A DNA stretch of 64,000 nucleotides from Anniella stebbinsi. Taxonomy: Eukaryota > Chordata > Lepidosauria > Squamata > Anniellidae. The stretch is taken from contig JARDYH010000001.1 of the NCBI GenBank assembly GCA_029215795.1, forward strand, positions 403,161,154 through 403,225,153, in the 5' to 3' direction. Numbering within the stretch: the stretch's first letter is position 1; the number at the start of each line of letters is the position of its first letter. Positions 10,065 to 20,803 of the stretch are shown piece after piece. The position numbers were made by a program, and so were the translations under genes. The notes beneath the pieces were generated by a model, which was not told where the DNA came from, did not search any database, and saw only the letters and a program-made list of their open reading frames with translations.

Positions 10065-10439
10065 GTGTCCTGCGGAGGCCGGGGAGCGCGGGCATTTTAA
10101 AGCAGGCTCTTCCTCCTTTGCCTGCTGCTGCTGTTCCTGTTCCTGAGGTACCTCCAGGGAGCCCAGGAACAGGGCAAGAAGGGTGAGGGGGTTGCAGGGG
10201 GTCACGCGGCAGTGGAGGAGATCGGCAGTGGCAGCGGAGGACCTGGTAGGTCTGGGCTGGGTTTTTTGGGGGGGCGGGTGGCTTGGTGGGGGGGTTGTTT
10301 CTGGTGGGGTTGGCAGGAGTGTCTGTTGGCCGCATGGCAGGTGGCCTTTTTAATTTTTTTATTTTATGTTTGGGGGGGGCTGCTTTGGTGGGGGGGCATT
10401 TTGGACCTGGATTTTGCTTTCCAAAATCTGGTCACCCTA

Positions 10440-10535
10440 CCAGAGGAGGACCTTTGATGTTGAGCATAGTGTACAGGTAAGTTCATGTCGGGAAAGGAGT
10501 TCCATCAGGTATTGCGGTCCCAAGGCTCACAGAGC
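10440..10535 (-). mobile_element. L2-type LINE, part 2 (continuation of 9322-9663)
   Basis: Minus-strand continuation: GGAGGACCTTTGATGTTGAG followed by TCATGTCGGGAAAGGAGTTC matches the antisense of 44560-44630 (CTCTCCCGACATGAACC, CGCTCAACATCTAAGG). Confidence 0.8.
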
Positions 10536-10751
10536 CTAGCAAGGCACTGATATTTGGTGGCTAGAAATCCCAGTTTAAGCCACAGGTTAACAAGGTGCCA
10601 AGTCACAAGCTTTCCCAGTGTGTAGTCATCAAACAAAGACTCAATCTCCAAGTCAATAGGCTTTATTATGTACAACAGTCAGTCCATTAGCAATTCAGAT
10701 TCTAGTTCCTTGACTAAGTTGCCCTAAACCTAACTAGCTCTCATTGATGGT

Positions 10752-11098
10752 CCCCTCTACAAGGATTCGCTTTTGCGCCCAGTTAGGCAATTATGCGCAT
10801 AATCGCAGAAGCGCATTTACGCCTAATCCCTCTGCACGAGAGGAGGCAAGAGGCGGCGAAGCGCATTAATAGATGTCCAAAATGTGCTTTACAAGTAGTT
10901 AATGTGCATAAGCGCTTATTCACACAGTCAAAATGCGCTTTAACGGACGGAGCAAAATAAAACTCGCGATTTAACGCGCATTCGATAATGCGCATAATCG
11001 GGGAGATAACGCGCCTCTACGCCCGATTTGCGCTCTGTTCTTGTAGAGGTAAAAGTTTTAAAGCGCCTTGAAAGAGCTTTAAACCTCTCTTGTAGAGG
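10752..11098. mobile_element. CpG-bearing GCGCAT-rich putative MITE
   Basis: Bounded on the left by CCTCTACAAGG and on the right by CTTGTAGAGG at 11040-11049, with a second possible end at 11089-11098. The interior has many GCGCAT, GCGCTT and ATGCGCATAATCG motifs, including the palindrome ATTATGCGCATAAT, against an AT-rich background. No TSD could be fixed and no coding frame is meaningful. Confidence 0.6.
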
Positions 11099-11606
11099 CA
11101 GCCAGATGCACTACAGTAGGATAGAAAGTTGTTGCAAATCAAATGTTATCTAATGTTTTACTTCTGCAAGGGACCAGAAAGGCTTTCTCAGTCCCTCCCT
11201 CAGGGGGGATCTTTTCCTAAAGACCTCCTAGGATGGCCCAACCTGGTAGACCACCTTCATTCCTTCATTTGTCAGCTCTCTTAGACCTATGTCTGATCCG
11301 TGCATCTCCCTCACTCACCCCCTCCCTTTCTGTAAGTTGCTGAGTTCCTACAGAAGGGGAAGAGGCATTTGAGCATTACTCTAACTGATTACTTTGATCT
11401 TGAGAAGATTCTTCTCTGTCACTGTGAGGAATTTCCTCCTCTGCCTCTTGGCTCATCTCATCTTCTGACTGTGACTCCAATCCCATGGTCTTTGCAGGGA
11501 ATTTGGGCCCAATCCTGATGCATGGCACCTTACCTGAACACAGAGAAACTCTCTATTTCTACTTTACTACATGGTGATTTTTAGGCAGGGGAGCATCCAA
11601 AAATAT
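11099..11606. other. No recognised gene
   Basis: About 500 bp without an identifiable gene or repeat; pyrimidine-rich around 11270-11340. Confidence 0.4.
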
Positions 11607-13169
11607 TAGGGATGTGCACTGGATCGGACCCGATCCACGATCCGAGTCCGGTCCAGTGGGAAATCGGATAAATTATCCGATTTCCGATCCCGCAGCTGGA
11701 TCGGCCGATCCAATCCGAACCGGTCCGAAAAAGCTCCGAACCGGTTCGGCGGATCGGCGGATCGGCGGGCGCTCACTGGCGCCCACCGCCGCTTCCATTG
11801 GCGGGCACCAGCGGGCGCCCGCCGATGAAAGTGGACAGCGGGGGGGGGAGGAGGGGGGCACTTACCTTCTCGGCCCGGTGGCTCCCGTCCGGCGCCGGCG
11901 CCTACTACTACTAGCAGGCTCCGCGGCCTGCTCTAGGGTGGCGCGCCGGGTGATGTCATCACCCGGCGCGCTACTCTAGAGCAGGCCGCGGAGCCTGCTG
12001 GTAGTAGTAGGCGCCGGCGCCGGCCGGGAGCCACCGGGCCGGGAAGGTAAGGAGGGGGTGCGTGGAGGGGAGGAGGGGGCGCGCGGAGGGGGGAGGGGGG
12101 AGGGGGCCCTTACCTGCCCGGCCCGGCGGCTCCCGTCCGGCGCCGGCGCCTACTACTCCCAGCAGGCTCCGCAGCCTGCTCTAGGGTGGCGCTCCGGGTG
12201 ATGTCATCACCCGGCGCGCTACTCTAGAGCAGGCCGCGGAGCCTGCTGGTAGTAGTAGGCGCCGGCGCCGGCCGGGAGCCACCGGGCCGGGAAGGTAAGG
12301 AGGGGGTGCGTGGAGGGGAGGAGGGGGCGTGCGGAGGGGGGAGGGGGGCCCTTACCTGCCCGGCCCGCCGGCTCCCGTCCGGCGCCGGCGCCTACTACTC
12401 CCAGCAGGCTCCGCGGCCTGCTCTAGGGTGGCGCGCCCGGTGATGTCATCACCCGGCGCGCTACTCTAGAGCAGGCCGCGGAGCCTGCTGGAAGTAGTAG
12501 GCGCCGGCGCCGGACGGGAGCCGCCGGGCCGGGAAGGTAAGGAGGGGGTGCGTGGAGGGGAGGAGGGGGCGTGCGGAGGGGGGAGGGGGGCCCTTACCTG
12601 CCCGGCCCGGCGGCTCCCGTCCGGCGCCGGCGCCTACTACTACCAGCAGGCTCCGCGGCCTGCTCCAGGGTGGCGCGCCGGGTGATGTCATCACCCGGCG
12701 CGCTACTCGAGAGTAGGCTGCGGAGCCCGCTGGTAGTAGCCGCCGGCGCCGGACGGGCCGAGAAGGTAAGCAGTGGCGGGGAAGGGGGCTTACCCCCCCC
12801 CGGAGCCGTCCGCTTCTATCCGCTGGCGCCCGCGGGCGCCAGCGGATGGAAGCGGGCGGCCCCAGGGGGGGTAGGGAGCGCGGGGGAGGGGGTTTACCTG
12901 CCGGGGCCGTCCACAGCGGACGGCCCCGGGGGGGAGGGAGTTAGGCCCCCCTTACCCACCCGCCGCCATTTTTTCCTCATAGACTTGCATTGCAATGCAA
13001 GTCTATGGGGAAAAAAATGGCGGTCGATCCAAAAATGTACGATTTTTGGGTCGGGATCGGACTCGATCCGGTCCGGAGGGCCTCCGATTTTGTCCGAACC
13101 GGTCCGGGACAAAATTGGAGGTCCCGATCCGGGTCCCGATCCGATCCGGGGGGTCCGTGCACACCCCTA
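11607..13169 (-). mobile_element. Non-autonomous hAT element, family A, copy A2 (1563 bp, inverted)
   Basis: TAGGGATGTGCAC at the left and GTGCACACCCCTA at the right, with a perfect 8-bp TSD AAAAATAT at 11599-11606 and 13170-13177. The order is the reverse of copy A1. The palindromic array has four cores, TGATGTCATCACCC, at 11951, 12199, 12441 and 12683 (spacing 242-248 bp). The ATTGCAAT palindrome lies near 12980-13010. The 199-codon plus frame inside is a palindrome artefact. Confidence 0.96.
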
Positions 13170-13214
13170 AAAAATATGCTCTATTAGACTTAACATTGCA
13201 TGAAACTCAAGATG

Positions 13215-13333
13215 GCAGATGTGGAGTTGTGAGATAGTCTCCCAACCAGACACTGAGCAGATCCACCTGCTGAGCTTTAGGAAGGTTGGCCTTATACGCC
13301 CCTTCCAACTCAACTATTCTATGATTCTATGAA
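13215..13333 (+). mobile_element. CR1 LINE 3' end, truncated
   Basis: Ends CCCCTTCCAACTCAACTATT then CTATGATTCTATG, the diagnostic CR1 3' terminus with ATTCTATG tail. Only about 120 bp remain, typical 5' truncation. It starts just after family A copy A2. Confidence 0.85.
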
Positions 13334-14276
13334 GGTTGCTTCTTGCCACCTTGTTTTGCATAACACATAGGCCTATGACTCAGTCATATTACCACCTTGT
13401 TTCTGACCTCCATGAAGATTTTGGCATTAGGCATTAGCCTTTACATGCCTCATTGCTGGCATTTTGCCCATTCCCAAATCCACCCACTTAACTGGAGCCT
13501 GGCAGTTTACACTTTAGATATGGTGACATTTCATGTGTGGCATTTGTACATTAAAGAGGCTGGCATTTCACACCATGAGGACAGTGGTATTTGTGAACCA
13601 GGGCATTGGCATTTCATGCACTGTTACCATCCAGCAATTGAATCAAGGCCACTGAGCCGGAAAGATCAAATGGGCCATTTTTAAAAGAAGAGGGAAATGC
13701 AGAAGATATAAGGAAAGAAATGCCACCAAGCAAACTATCCATACATATCCTTTTTCAAAGAAAAAAAATGCATCTTAAAATTCATGCATTCAACGTTATA
13801 AGGCCAAATTCCAATATATGTCTTCCTATGAGCAAATACAGTAGGAAGCATTGTGGGACAGAAGTATACTGTCAAATCAAAGAAGGATAACCCCCTTCTT
13901 CCCCCAAAATACCACATTTCATAGTAATTGTTCAATGTTCCTCCATGAGGGACATAAATGCAAAATTGAAATGATCTGGTCACCAGACTGAACTTTTTAA
14001 AATATGTTATCCAGGAGGCAAAAACCCAAACCAGTACCACGGGTTGAAAATGCTCCAGGATATTCCCTTAAAACATACTCGTCAAATGATGGATGTAAGC
14101 TGCATTACAAATGTGAATCAGGTTTGTACCCATTTCACTGTCATGGCTTCCCACTCCCACAAACAAGAAGGAATCCAGAGGAAAGTGGTTGCGTGGTTGT
14201 GTGTTTGTGCATGTGTAATTCAGGAGTGAGCGTCGGATGAATCAGACCTGGGTGAACTGAATTTGCCCATTCCTGG
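13334..14276. other. No recognised gene; weak GGCATTTCA repetition
   Basis: The phrase GGCATTT/GGCATTTCA recurs several times between 13420 and 13620, suggesting a very degenerate tandem repeat. No gene is visible. Confidence 0.4.
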
Positions 14277-14279
14277 TCA

Positions 14280-14280
<1 letters not shown>

Positions 14281-14322
<42 letters not shown>

Positions 14323-14330
14323 AACACACA
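14281..14330 (+). repeat. (CT)n(CA)n compound microsatellite
   Basis: A CT run of about 24 bases passes directly into a CA run. The same arrangement occurs at 33064-33119 and 45183-45268. Confidence 0.96.
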
Positions 14331-15389
14331 GAGCACTGATCACCATATTAGCATCATGAGAAGACTACCTTCCACTGCCCTGTCCACAATCTTAGTTTCC
14401 TCCTCTAGCTCCACGGAGGCCAATTAAAGGTCTGCCCTGCAGCTTGCCAGGCCAGGAAGGGCCCATTGTCAACAAAGGCAACGAAACGCTGTTAAATTCT
14501 TCCCTGAGTTTTGTGGAGAACAAAGAAAGCATCCCAGATGGTGGAGATATATCTGCTGCCATTCTGCATGCCTTGGCACATTCATTCAGTACCTTTAAGG
14601 AAGCTACACCCCCCAGATCACCTCGCGCAAGTGCCTCAGAATTTATTTCCTTCCAAACTGCGCCATCAATCACCGGAAGGCAACCACACGGCCTCAGCTG
14701 TGTGCATCGCTACAGCCCTGCTAGGCACACAAACAGTCGTAAAGGCGCCATGCCGAGTGGGAGGTGTAAATCATCCCCTTCTCCATTGGGATAGATACTG
14801 TGGTCGCTGCTCTACCCTCAAGGGCTTCCTAGGACCACTTTAGCAGGAAGACCGTGAGTAAGAGAGGGCGTAATATTTGCTTCTGAAAATGTAAGAGGCA
14901 AACAAGAGGCTGGGATGTGCATCAAAGGAAATTAACTCTACACTGTGCGGCTCTTATGATGCTGATATGAAATGGCCTCCTTCTCCAGAAAGTTATTGCT
15001 AGTCTGGCATTCTGTGGAACTGCTTCTCCCCCCTACAACCCCTTGCAGAGCACTTAAGTTCCTACTTTGACTCAGTATAACTACTAGGTATGCCTTTGGA
15101 TTATCATCTTTCATTCAAAAGGAGAGTGATTTATAGGTTATGATTAAAAAAGCCTTATACAGCTTAGAACTAGACAAGCTTTATGCGACCTTCTTCCATA
15201 CATAGCTGCCTGTGTTTTAAGAGCTGCTGTGAAAGTGTTTCTCTTCGTACACGACCATCAGAGGTGGGTTTTTGTGGGGATGGGAGACAGGGCCTACTTG
15301 GTGGCTGCTTGTAGGCTGTAGAACTCCCTGCCCTTTCTGCTGTCATTCTGTTGGCAGGCAAATCTGTTTGCGAGCGGAGAAGAAATCAC
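14331..15389. other. Apparently unique sequence
   Basis: No repeat signature was recognised. Overlapping plus frames at 14444-14794 (116 codons) and 14511-14843 (110 codons) lack recognisable domains, so I do not call a gene. If the region is conserved it would more likely be non-coding. Confidence 0.4.
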
Positions 15390-15834
15390 ACGAAATAAGA
15401 CACAGACACCAGAGCTTGGGATAAACTAGGGCCTCTTTATTTAACATGGAGATTCTCCCCTCCATGGATCTGAGCATGAACGTGCGGGAATCTCGCTTAT
15501 TAATCTCAGGCAACTAGCCTGCCAATCAGGGCGAGCCACTCCATTGAACCCTGGGGTCGGGTATACCCGGCCCCCTATTCAAACAACACTTGAGTGTTTG
15601 GTGAGACCATCTGCGTCATCCACAGCCCGGGCTGCACAGCTCGGGTAGATGAGACAAACCGGTCCCCAAAGGCAAGCCATATCCTGACACGGGAGCTGCA
15701 CAGCCCCCGAGGAGCAGGCCTCTGACTTGCCAATCACCTTAAAGGTGCCTGAGTGCTCACCATTCCTATCCTCCTCCCCCCAAAATTCCCGCACCATCCG
15801 CCAAAGAAGGGAGTCAAGCCTCAGCTTTGGCAAC
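15390..15834 (-). other. 3' untranslated part of DIRS/Ngaro-like retroelement
   Basis: Minus-strand sequence downstream of the SGNH stop codon. It contains a polyadenylation signal AATAAA at 15436-15441 (minus strand). Extent toward 15390 is inferred; the terminal repeat of the element was not identified. Confidence 0.55.
15436..15441 (-). promoter_or_regulatory. Candidate poly(A) signal AATAAA
   Basis: Canonical hexamer on the minus strand about 400 bp downstream of the retroelement's last stop codon. Confidence 0.5.
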
Positions 15835-16415
15835 CTACCCCCACCTGAACTGGAAGAATTCCAGCAGGGCCATGCTCAGATCCTGCAGGAAAATGTCATT
15901 CCCTGCATCAGAGAGATGAACTCCGTCTGCCCTGTATAAATCCCCTCTGGCAATTAGAATATCCAGGTGTGGGATAGTTACTCCTCACCGGTCATGAAAG
16001 AATAACCTAAATTCCCTAGTAACATTTTAACTGCCCTATTTACACATTGGGCGTTCCAACCTTCACGCCATTGAACTCTAGGGAGCATGTTCGACCACAC
16101 TATCCAAGTGTCCGGCCACTGGCTCCATATGAACTCGAAATCTAACTTAGCTTGTATAATCAGGGCCTTCCCCTTAGAAGGCCCAAGTCATTCCCACCCA
16201 AGTGTACACCAACACCTTGGGCACCACGGGCACATTACCAGATCTGAAAAGCAGGTGGAGGAGACCTCCCCAGCGCAAGCCGCGCCTCCCCAACCACTGG
16301 ACGGAGGCTGATGGACCGAGACCCAGCTGTGTGCCGGCAGCTGCTCGCGTCACCCTACGGCTGGCCCAGAACACCCATTGTGTTCACTGGCGAGGACCTT
16401 CCAGGCGCTGGTCTC
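15835..16415 (-). pseudogene. SGNH/GDSL hydrolase-like domain of a tyrosine-recombinase retroelement, decayed
   Basis: On the minus strand a frame near 16374 encodes WASRRVTRAAAG then WLGRRGLRWGGLL, typical of the N-terminal part of the SGNH-like domain found after the recombinase in vertebrate DIRS/Ngaro-type elements. Near 16170-16190 the block LGGNDLG (block III, GxND) is present but in another frame, showing an indel. Near the end (15901-15927) DGVHLSDAG gives the catalytic Asp-x-x-His block; the frame then runs to a stop at 15835. The GHS nucleophile block is not intact. SGNH enzymes are esterases/lipases; this copy cannot make an intact product. Confidence 0.78.
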
Positions 16416-16467
16416 CTCCTATGCCCTGCAGAAGACAAATATCTGTTTACCATATACTCCTGAGTGC

Positions 16468-17345
16468 CTATTTCCAAACATAAGCCTTGAAGGCACCGGG
16501 CCGCCATCTCCTTATGGTGCGTATCTTAGCACTGCCCATCCATATTGCGGCCACAGTAGATGCTGCAGCAATCATAAATGAATGGATGCCAAATGGTAAT
16601 TTCCCAAAACCCAGTGCCCTTAATGCCTTCTTTGCCACCATCCAGAACTGATATGTAGTTAATGGGGACTTGTTTAAATGACGGGAGAGGAAGCCAGGCT
16701 CGCTTCCCCTGAAAGCCAAGTAGCAGTTCAGGACTGCAACGGGGCAGAGCTCCCTAATTGGGGCCTCCGCCAACGGAATGAATGAGCCTCTGCCTCCCTG
16801 AACAGTCTTAGACCTTTGCAGCCCTAGGACTACCTTGTCCTCCAATCTCTGCACATTTCCCCACTGCAGTGCTCCGCCTGCTTGATCTGACTTGGAGCAT
16901 GCGAGAAATCCCCCAATTCTAAACGCGTCAGAAAAGGCAGTAACAGCCAAGGCATGGAATAACGCCTGTTCAAATACTGAAAGCAGAGGGATACCCATTG
17001 TCTTTCAACCAATTAATAAGTCGGGGGGGATAGGCTGATGTGACTCAGGAGCAGGCAGGGCCAACCTAGCCCATCCCTCAAGCATCTTTCTTATGCGGAA
17101 GCCCTATGTGACGCCAGGCCACCCATATGTCTTTAACATAAATGAGAGTCCAGCCAGCTGATGTTATGAGTGGACAGGCCAGTGCGGTGTAAAACCACAC
17201 AGAACTCTATCAAGTGCTCTATTGGAATAGGCCAGAGGACTGGAAGATGCCGCCTGGGCCTGAAAACATCGAACTCCCTATCTGCTCTCTCTTAAGCTGT
17301 ACGTGTGCTGGGAGCCGCCGATCTCATAATGGTTTCCGCCACCTC
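16468..17345 (-). pseudogene. Tyrosine recombinase (DIRS/Ngaro-like), degenerate
   Basis: The catalytic domain is in one 176-codon frame (16998 to 16468). The first catalytic Arg is in AFRIG (residue 27), a GRGSF/PIRELCPVAVL segment follows, the His box reads HSFMIAAAS (His 139; the usual Arg of HxxR is Met 142), then RRWRPGAFKAY with the nucleophile Tyr 173. The upstream core-binding region continues in broken frames to about 17345: KMLEGWARL near 17070 and WPIPIEHLIEF near 17220. These enzymes integrate circular cDNA of DIRS-order retroelements. The Arg-to-Met change, stops and frameshifts indicate a dead copy. A Crypton origin is less likely because an SGNH domain follows. Confidence 0.8.
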
Positions 17346-17439
17346 ACCTCTCCAAGACCCCATAGAAAACTGGGCATGGGATCTGGGTGCAACCTGGCTG
17401 TGGAATCTGGACATCCTGAACCATTGTGCTAGCAGCCGT

Positions 17440-17830
17440 AGCTGCTTCTGTCTCACGGACTTATGCTTCCGGCACTGGTTCCTTTGAAGTCATCACTTGC
17501 TCCACACGTGTTTCAAAATCCCCAACTGGGGCCAGAGTTTCTCTCCTAGATCCCCAAGCACACTGGACCAACTTCAGGAACCTGTATATCTGGCTACATG
17601 ACCCAGTGTCGCCAACTTCATTATCCAGCCCAGGAATATGGTGGCCAAAATAGAGATTGCTTGATGGCTACCAGGACTCATGGCCCTGTCAGTCCCATTC
17701 CTGAGGTTCCTTAGAGGACAAAGAAGGAACGACGTGAACAATGGCCAGCTGTCAGACCAAAATGAACATAGGTTAATAACTTTGGTCCAAAACCCAATCA
17801 CTACTGCAAAAGGAAAGATCTCTAGGAATA
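17440..17830 (-). repeat. Retroelement internal segment, duplicate 1
   Basis: The minus-strand product contains LRNLRNGTDRAMSPGS, similar in layout to LGNFRMGLVRAISPGC at about 18700-18790. The nucleotide similarity runs on through AACCCAATCACTACTGCAAA (17790-17810), repeated as GCCCGATCACTACTGCAAAA at about 18867-18890. Function unknown; it lies upstream of the recombinase in the retroelement's reading direction. Confidence 0.7.
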
Positions 17831-18299
17831 ACTAATCTTGACATTGTAGCTTCTATATTATGCCCACCAGTGCTAATACCCATAAGGAATAAGCATGGCA
17901 TCTTAATGGATTAAACTTTGGGAACACTTTAAGATGTGCAAAGGGGGATAAGGGATAAGCCTAAAACATGGCTGGCCTTTACATCACTAACTTAGTTCTG
18001 GTCCCAATGCTCACTGGTTCTAGGCTAAACAGGTAGCACTAGGGCCCCTTAAGAAGGGCTCTAAACTATCAAATGCCTTCCCTATACAGGTAATTGGCAG
18101 AAGGGCCAAGCTACGAATTTACCTATTGACTTTTGGCATTACTCTATGGGCATCCCTACCCTCACACTTCCAGCACACAGGGAGCAAGTTATCTGGCTAT
18201 TCAGATATCTCCCAAGTCTGCCCTAGCCTGTAAAGTTGAGGACTTCCGGTCTAGGGACCCTATGGGCACCATAGCTGCAGCAGGGCAGAAACCATTTAT

Positions 18300-18430
18300 A
18301 AAGGAGATGCCACTACAGCATGCCTAGCTTGCCACCCCACCAGGATGGAGGCCAACTGACCAAGACCAAACTGTGAGACAACAGTTGCTCGTGTCATTCT
18401 CAAGCTGGCCCAGATGCCTTGCTGCCTCAG
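18300..18430 (-). pseudogene. Second, diverged SGNH N-terminal fragment
   Basis: The minus-strand translation WASLRMTRATVVSQFGLG aligns with WASRRVTRAAAGTQLGLG of the copy at 16300-16374. The rest of the domain and the intervening recombinase are not recognisable here, suggesting a partial duplication or an internally deleted second copy. Confidence 0.65.
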
Positions 18431-18589
18431 CAGATTAGGATCCACATGGTCTGTAGTGTCCTTCACCAATCTCCCTTGACTAGGACGGGCCATAAGGCCT
18501 AAAACTCCTCTCTTTAGTTCTGAAAAACTAAATCCCCTATCTACTCGGTGGTATGCCATCACGGGTCACATGGCTTGGGTCATTGCTTG

Positions 18590-18900
18590 TCCCAGATCCC
18601 CAGGCACACCAGGCGTAGGATCCTGGTACTGTCTGGCCGCAAGGGCCAACTATGTGACCATGGACGTCTGGCTGTTTGACAGGTGACGCCAACTTCAGAA
18701 ACCTGCCCAAATATGACAGGCAAAATGGAGTGTAACTGAGGGCAACCAGGACTTATGGCCCTGACCAGCCCCATCCTGAAGTTCCCCAGGTGACACGGAG
18801 GCAACTACATGAGTTGTAGCAAGCTGGCAGGCCAATTTAAACAAAGGCTAATTATAATTTTTTGGCCTGAGCCCGATCACTACTGCAAAACGAAACAAAT
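18590..18900 (-). repeat. Retroelement internal segment, duplicate 2
   Basis: Diverged duplicate of 17440-17830, about 1.06 kb downstream, same orientation (see that entry). Confidence 0.7.
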
Positions 18901-19159
18901 CTCAATATCACTGCTTCCAACCCAGGTGGAGACCTAAATGTTTATGTAACAATAAGGGTGTCTGGCCCCACAAAATTATACTCCTCCTCTCCACTTTATC
19001 CTCACAGCAGCCTTGTGAGATAAGATATGCAAAAAACAAAACAAAACCAGCAACTGGCCCAAAGCCAGGCAGTGAGCTTTATACATAGCAGTGTGGATAC
19101 TAGAACGCAAATCTCCTGAGTCCCAGTCTAATGATCTAACTGCTAACCAAACTGTCTGT

Positions 19160-19745
19160 TATTTATTATTGGGGACAGCCTTATACTGAGTGAGACCAAT
19201 GGTCCACCTGGCCCTTTATAGTTAACACTGGAAGGAGCAGTTCATCATGGCCTCAGTCCCCCGAGGAAGCAGTCCCCAATCAAACATTCTAACCACTACA
19301 CCACACTGTCCATTACTATGTTTTGTTTATTATTGGAAGGCAGCCTGTACTGAGTTAGACCAATGGTCTGCCCAGCCCTTTTATTGTTAAGATTGTTTTG
19401 TTGTTAAGACTGAATTGCTAACACTGAAAAAATAAATAAATAAATAAATAAAAAAGGCAGTAACTCATCATGGTCTCAGTCCACCCAAGCTAACATTCCA
19501 ACCACTACACTCCGCTGTCTCTCATTTATTATTGAGAAGCAGCCTTATACTGACTCAGACCAACATTCCACCCAGCCCTTTTATTGTTAATACTAAAAAA
19601 TCAGTGGCTCATCATGGCCTGTCTACCCAATCTAACATTCCAACCACTACACCGCACTGCCTCACATTTATTTATTATTAGGAGGCAGCCTTATACTGAG
19701 TCAGATCAATGTTCCACACAGCCATTTTACTGTAAATGCTGCAGC
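19160..19745. repeat. Tandem array of ~150-200 bp units with SINE-like segment
   Basis: About four diverged units start near 19165, 19330, 19535 and 19675. Each has TTATTATT, then GCAGCCTTATACTGAGTCAG, ACCAATGGTCCA, CCCAGCCCTTTTATTGTTAA, CATCATGGCCT and AACATTCCAACCACTACAC. The GCAGCCTTATACTGAGTCAGA piece is the antisense of the SINE body end (compare GGTCTGACCCTGTATAAGGC near 56390). An AAATAAAT run interrupts the second unit near 19430-19450. Confidence 0.85.
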
Positions 19746-20790
19746 TCTCTATAGCCCCAGTCCATGCAGAAATGCCTGGCCTACACTTGCTGACAAGCAC
19801 AGGCTCCTGTGTCTTTGAGGGAGGTGGGGCTGCTGCAGAGACCCCGCCTCCCAGACCCTAAATGCAGCCCCACTTAAAATGGCTCCTGCCTACCAATATC
19901 CCTTTGCTCCACAAAATGGCTGCTAGGCCAACTGAGCCCATGCTGCGGCCTGCCACTCCCCAGGGCTGTTAAAGTGGGGCCTACTGAGTAGAGGCCTGGC
20001 TATAGCCCCGGCACTCCAGCAGATTCTGCCTCCCAGCCCCACACTGGACGTTGAAGGTAAGAAATTGGGAATGATCCAGCCGGATCATGCTTCCCCAAGC
20101 TGGCGCCCGCGGACATCTCAGCAGCTTCTTGAGGGAGGCAGGGTGGGGGGGGAGAAGGCACTCCAAGCATAGCAATCCAACCCACAAGAGGGGAGTGCAA
20201 AAGAAAGCCCCCCAGAAGCAATACTATCGCCTAGACCACTCCACCCGACCCCAGAGAAAACTGACGCTTAAGCAGCAGGTAATCCCAGCCGTGCCCCTAC
20301 TCATGAGTAACGAATACTACTGTAGTCTTTGTATGAGGCACCCTCTACTCCACGGGGAGGGCTAAGGGCAGGCAAGCCGCTCTTTCAAAAAACCCGTCCC
20401 CCCAACTCCAAACCGTTTGGGCAGGAAGCCTCCTAGCCCCAGCTCTCCCGATGACTTTGCGCTTGCACCTCGTGGCTGCAAACTGTCTCCTCGCTCCTCG
20501 AAGCAAAACAAAAACCTCCGAGCAGAAATAAGCATGCGGCTGTGAGTAAACGCCTTGTGGCCGCCCGCTCCATCCCTGCTCTGTCGCCACCCTCAGTGTA
20601 AGAACAGCAGAGGAATTACGAAGAGGGCGACTGAAAAGGTGGAAGCTCCTCCAAGCCTGCCCTCCAATCTCCAAACCTTTAGGGCTGGGAAGCCACCCTG
20701 CCCCAGCTCTCCTGAAGAGCGTGCGGTCGCTTATCTCTTTCCAGCAACATCTCCCGTCTCCTGGCCAGAAGAAAAAGAGGCCAGATGGCT
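19746..20790. other. GC-rich sequence with a local duplication, no gene recognised
   Basis: Two related stretches, about 20395-20460 and 20655-20730, share AACTCCAAACC / AATCTCCAAACC, then GGGCAGGAAGCC / GGGCTGGGAAGCC and CCCCAGCTCTCC. Frames such as 20555-21007 (150 codons) and 20345-20674 show no domain. This may be the 5' part of the retroelement read on the minus strand; that is inference. Confidence 0.45.
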
Positions 20791-20803
20791 GCGCAGGGCA
20801 AGG

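Larger units (their letters stand above)
9664..10439. mobile_element. hAT-like non-autonomous element, family C, inserted in L2
   Basis: Left end TAGGATGACCAGAT and right end ATCTGGTCACCCTA are inverted. The flanks rejoin a contiguous L2 sequence (GTACCCAGA on the left, CCAGAGGAGGACC on the right), which shows it is an insertion. The duplicated flank is imperfect (TACCCAGA versus TACCAGA counting the terminal TA). It contains two long hairpins (9818-9926 and 9962-10064) and then a G-rich stretch with poor coding value. The 212-codon minus-strand frame across it is not a gene. Confidence 0.88.

Noticed and set aside
9697..10335. 212-codon minus-strand frame with repeated segments
   Set aside because: The repeats are the two hairpins of the family C element; no protein family is recognised.
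12571..13170. 199-codon plus-strand frame
   Set aside because: Same palindrome artefact within family A copy A2.
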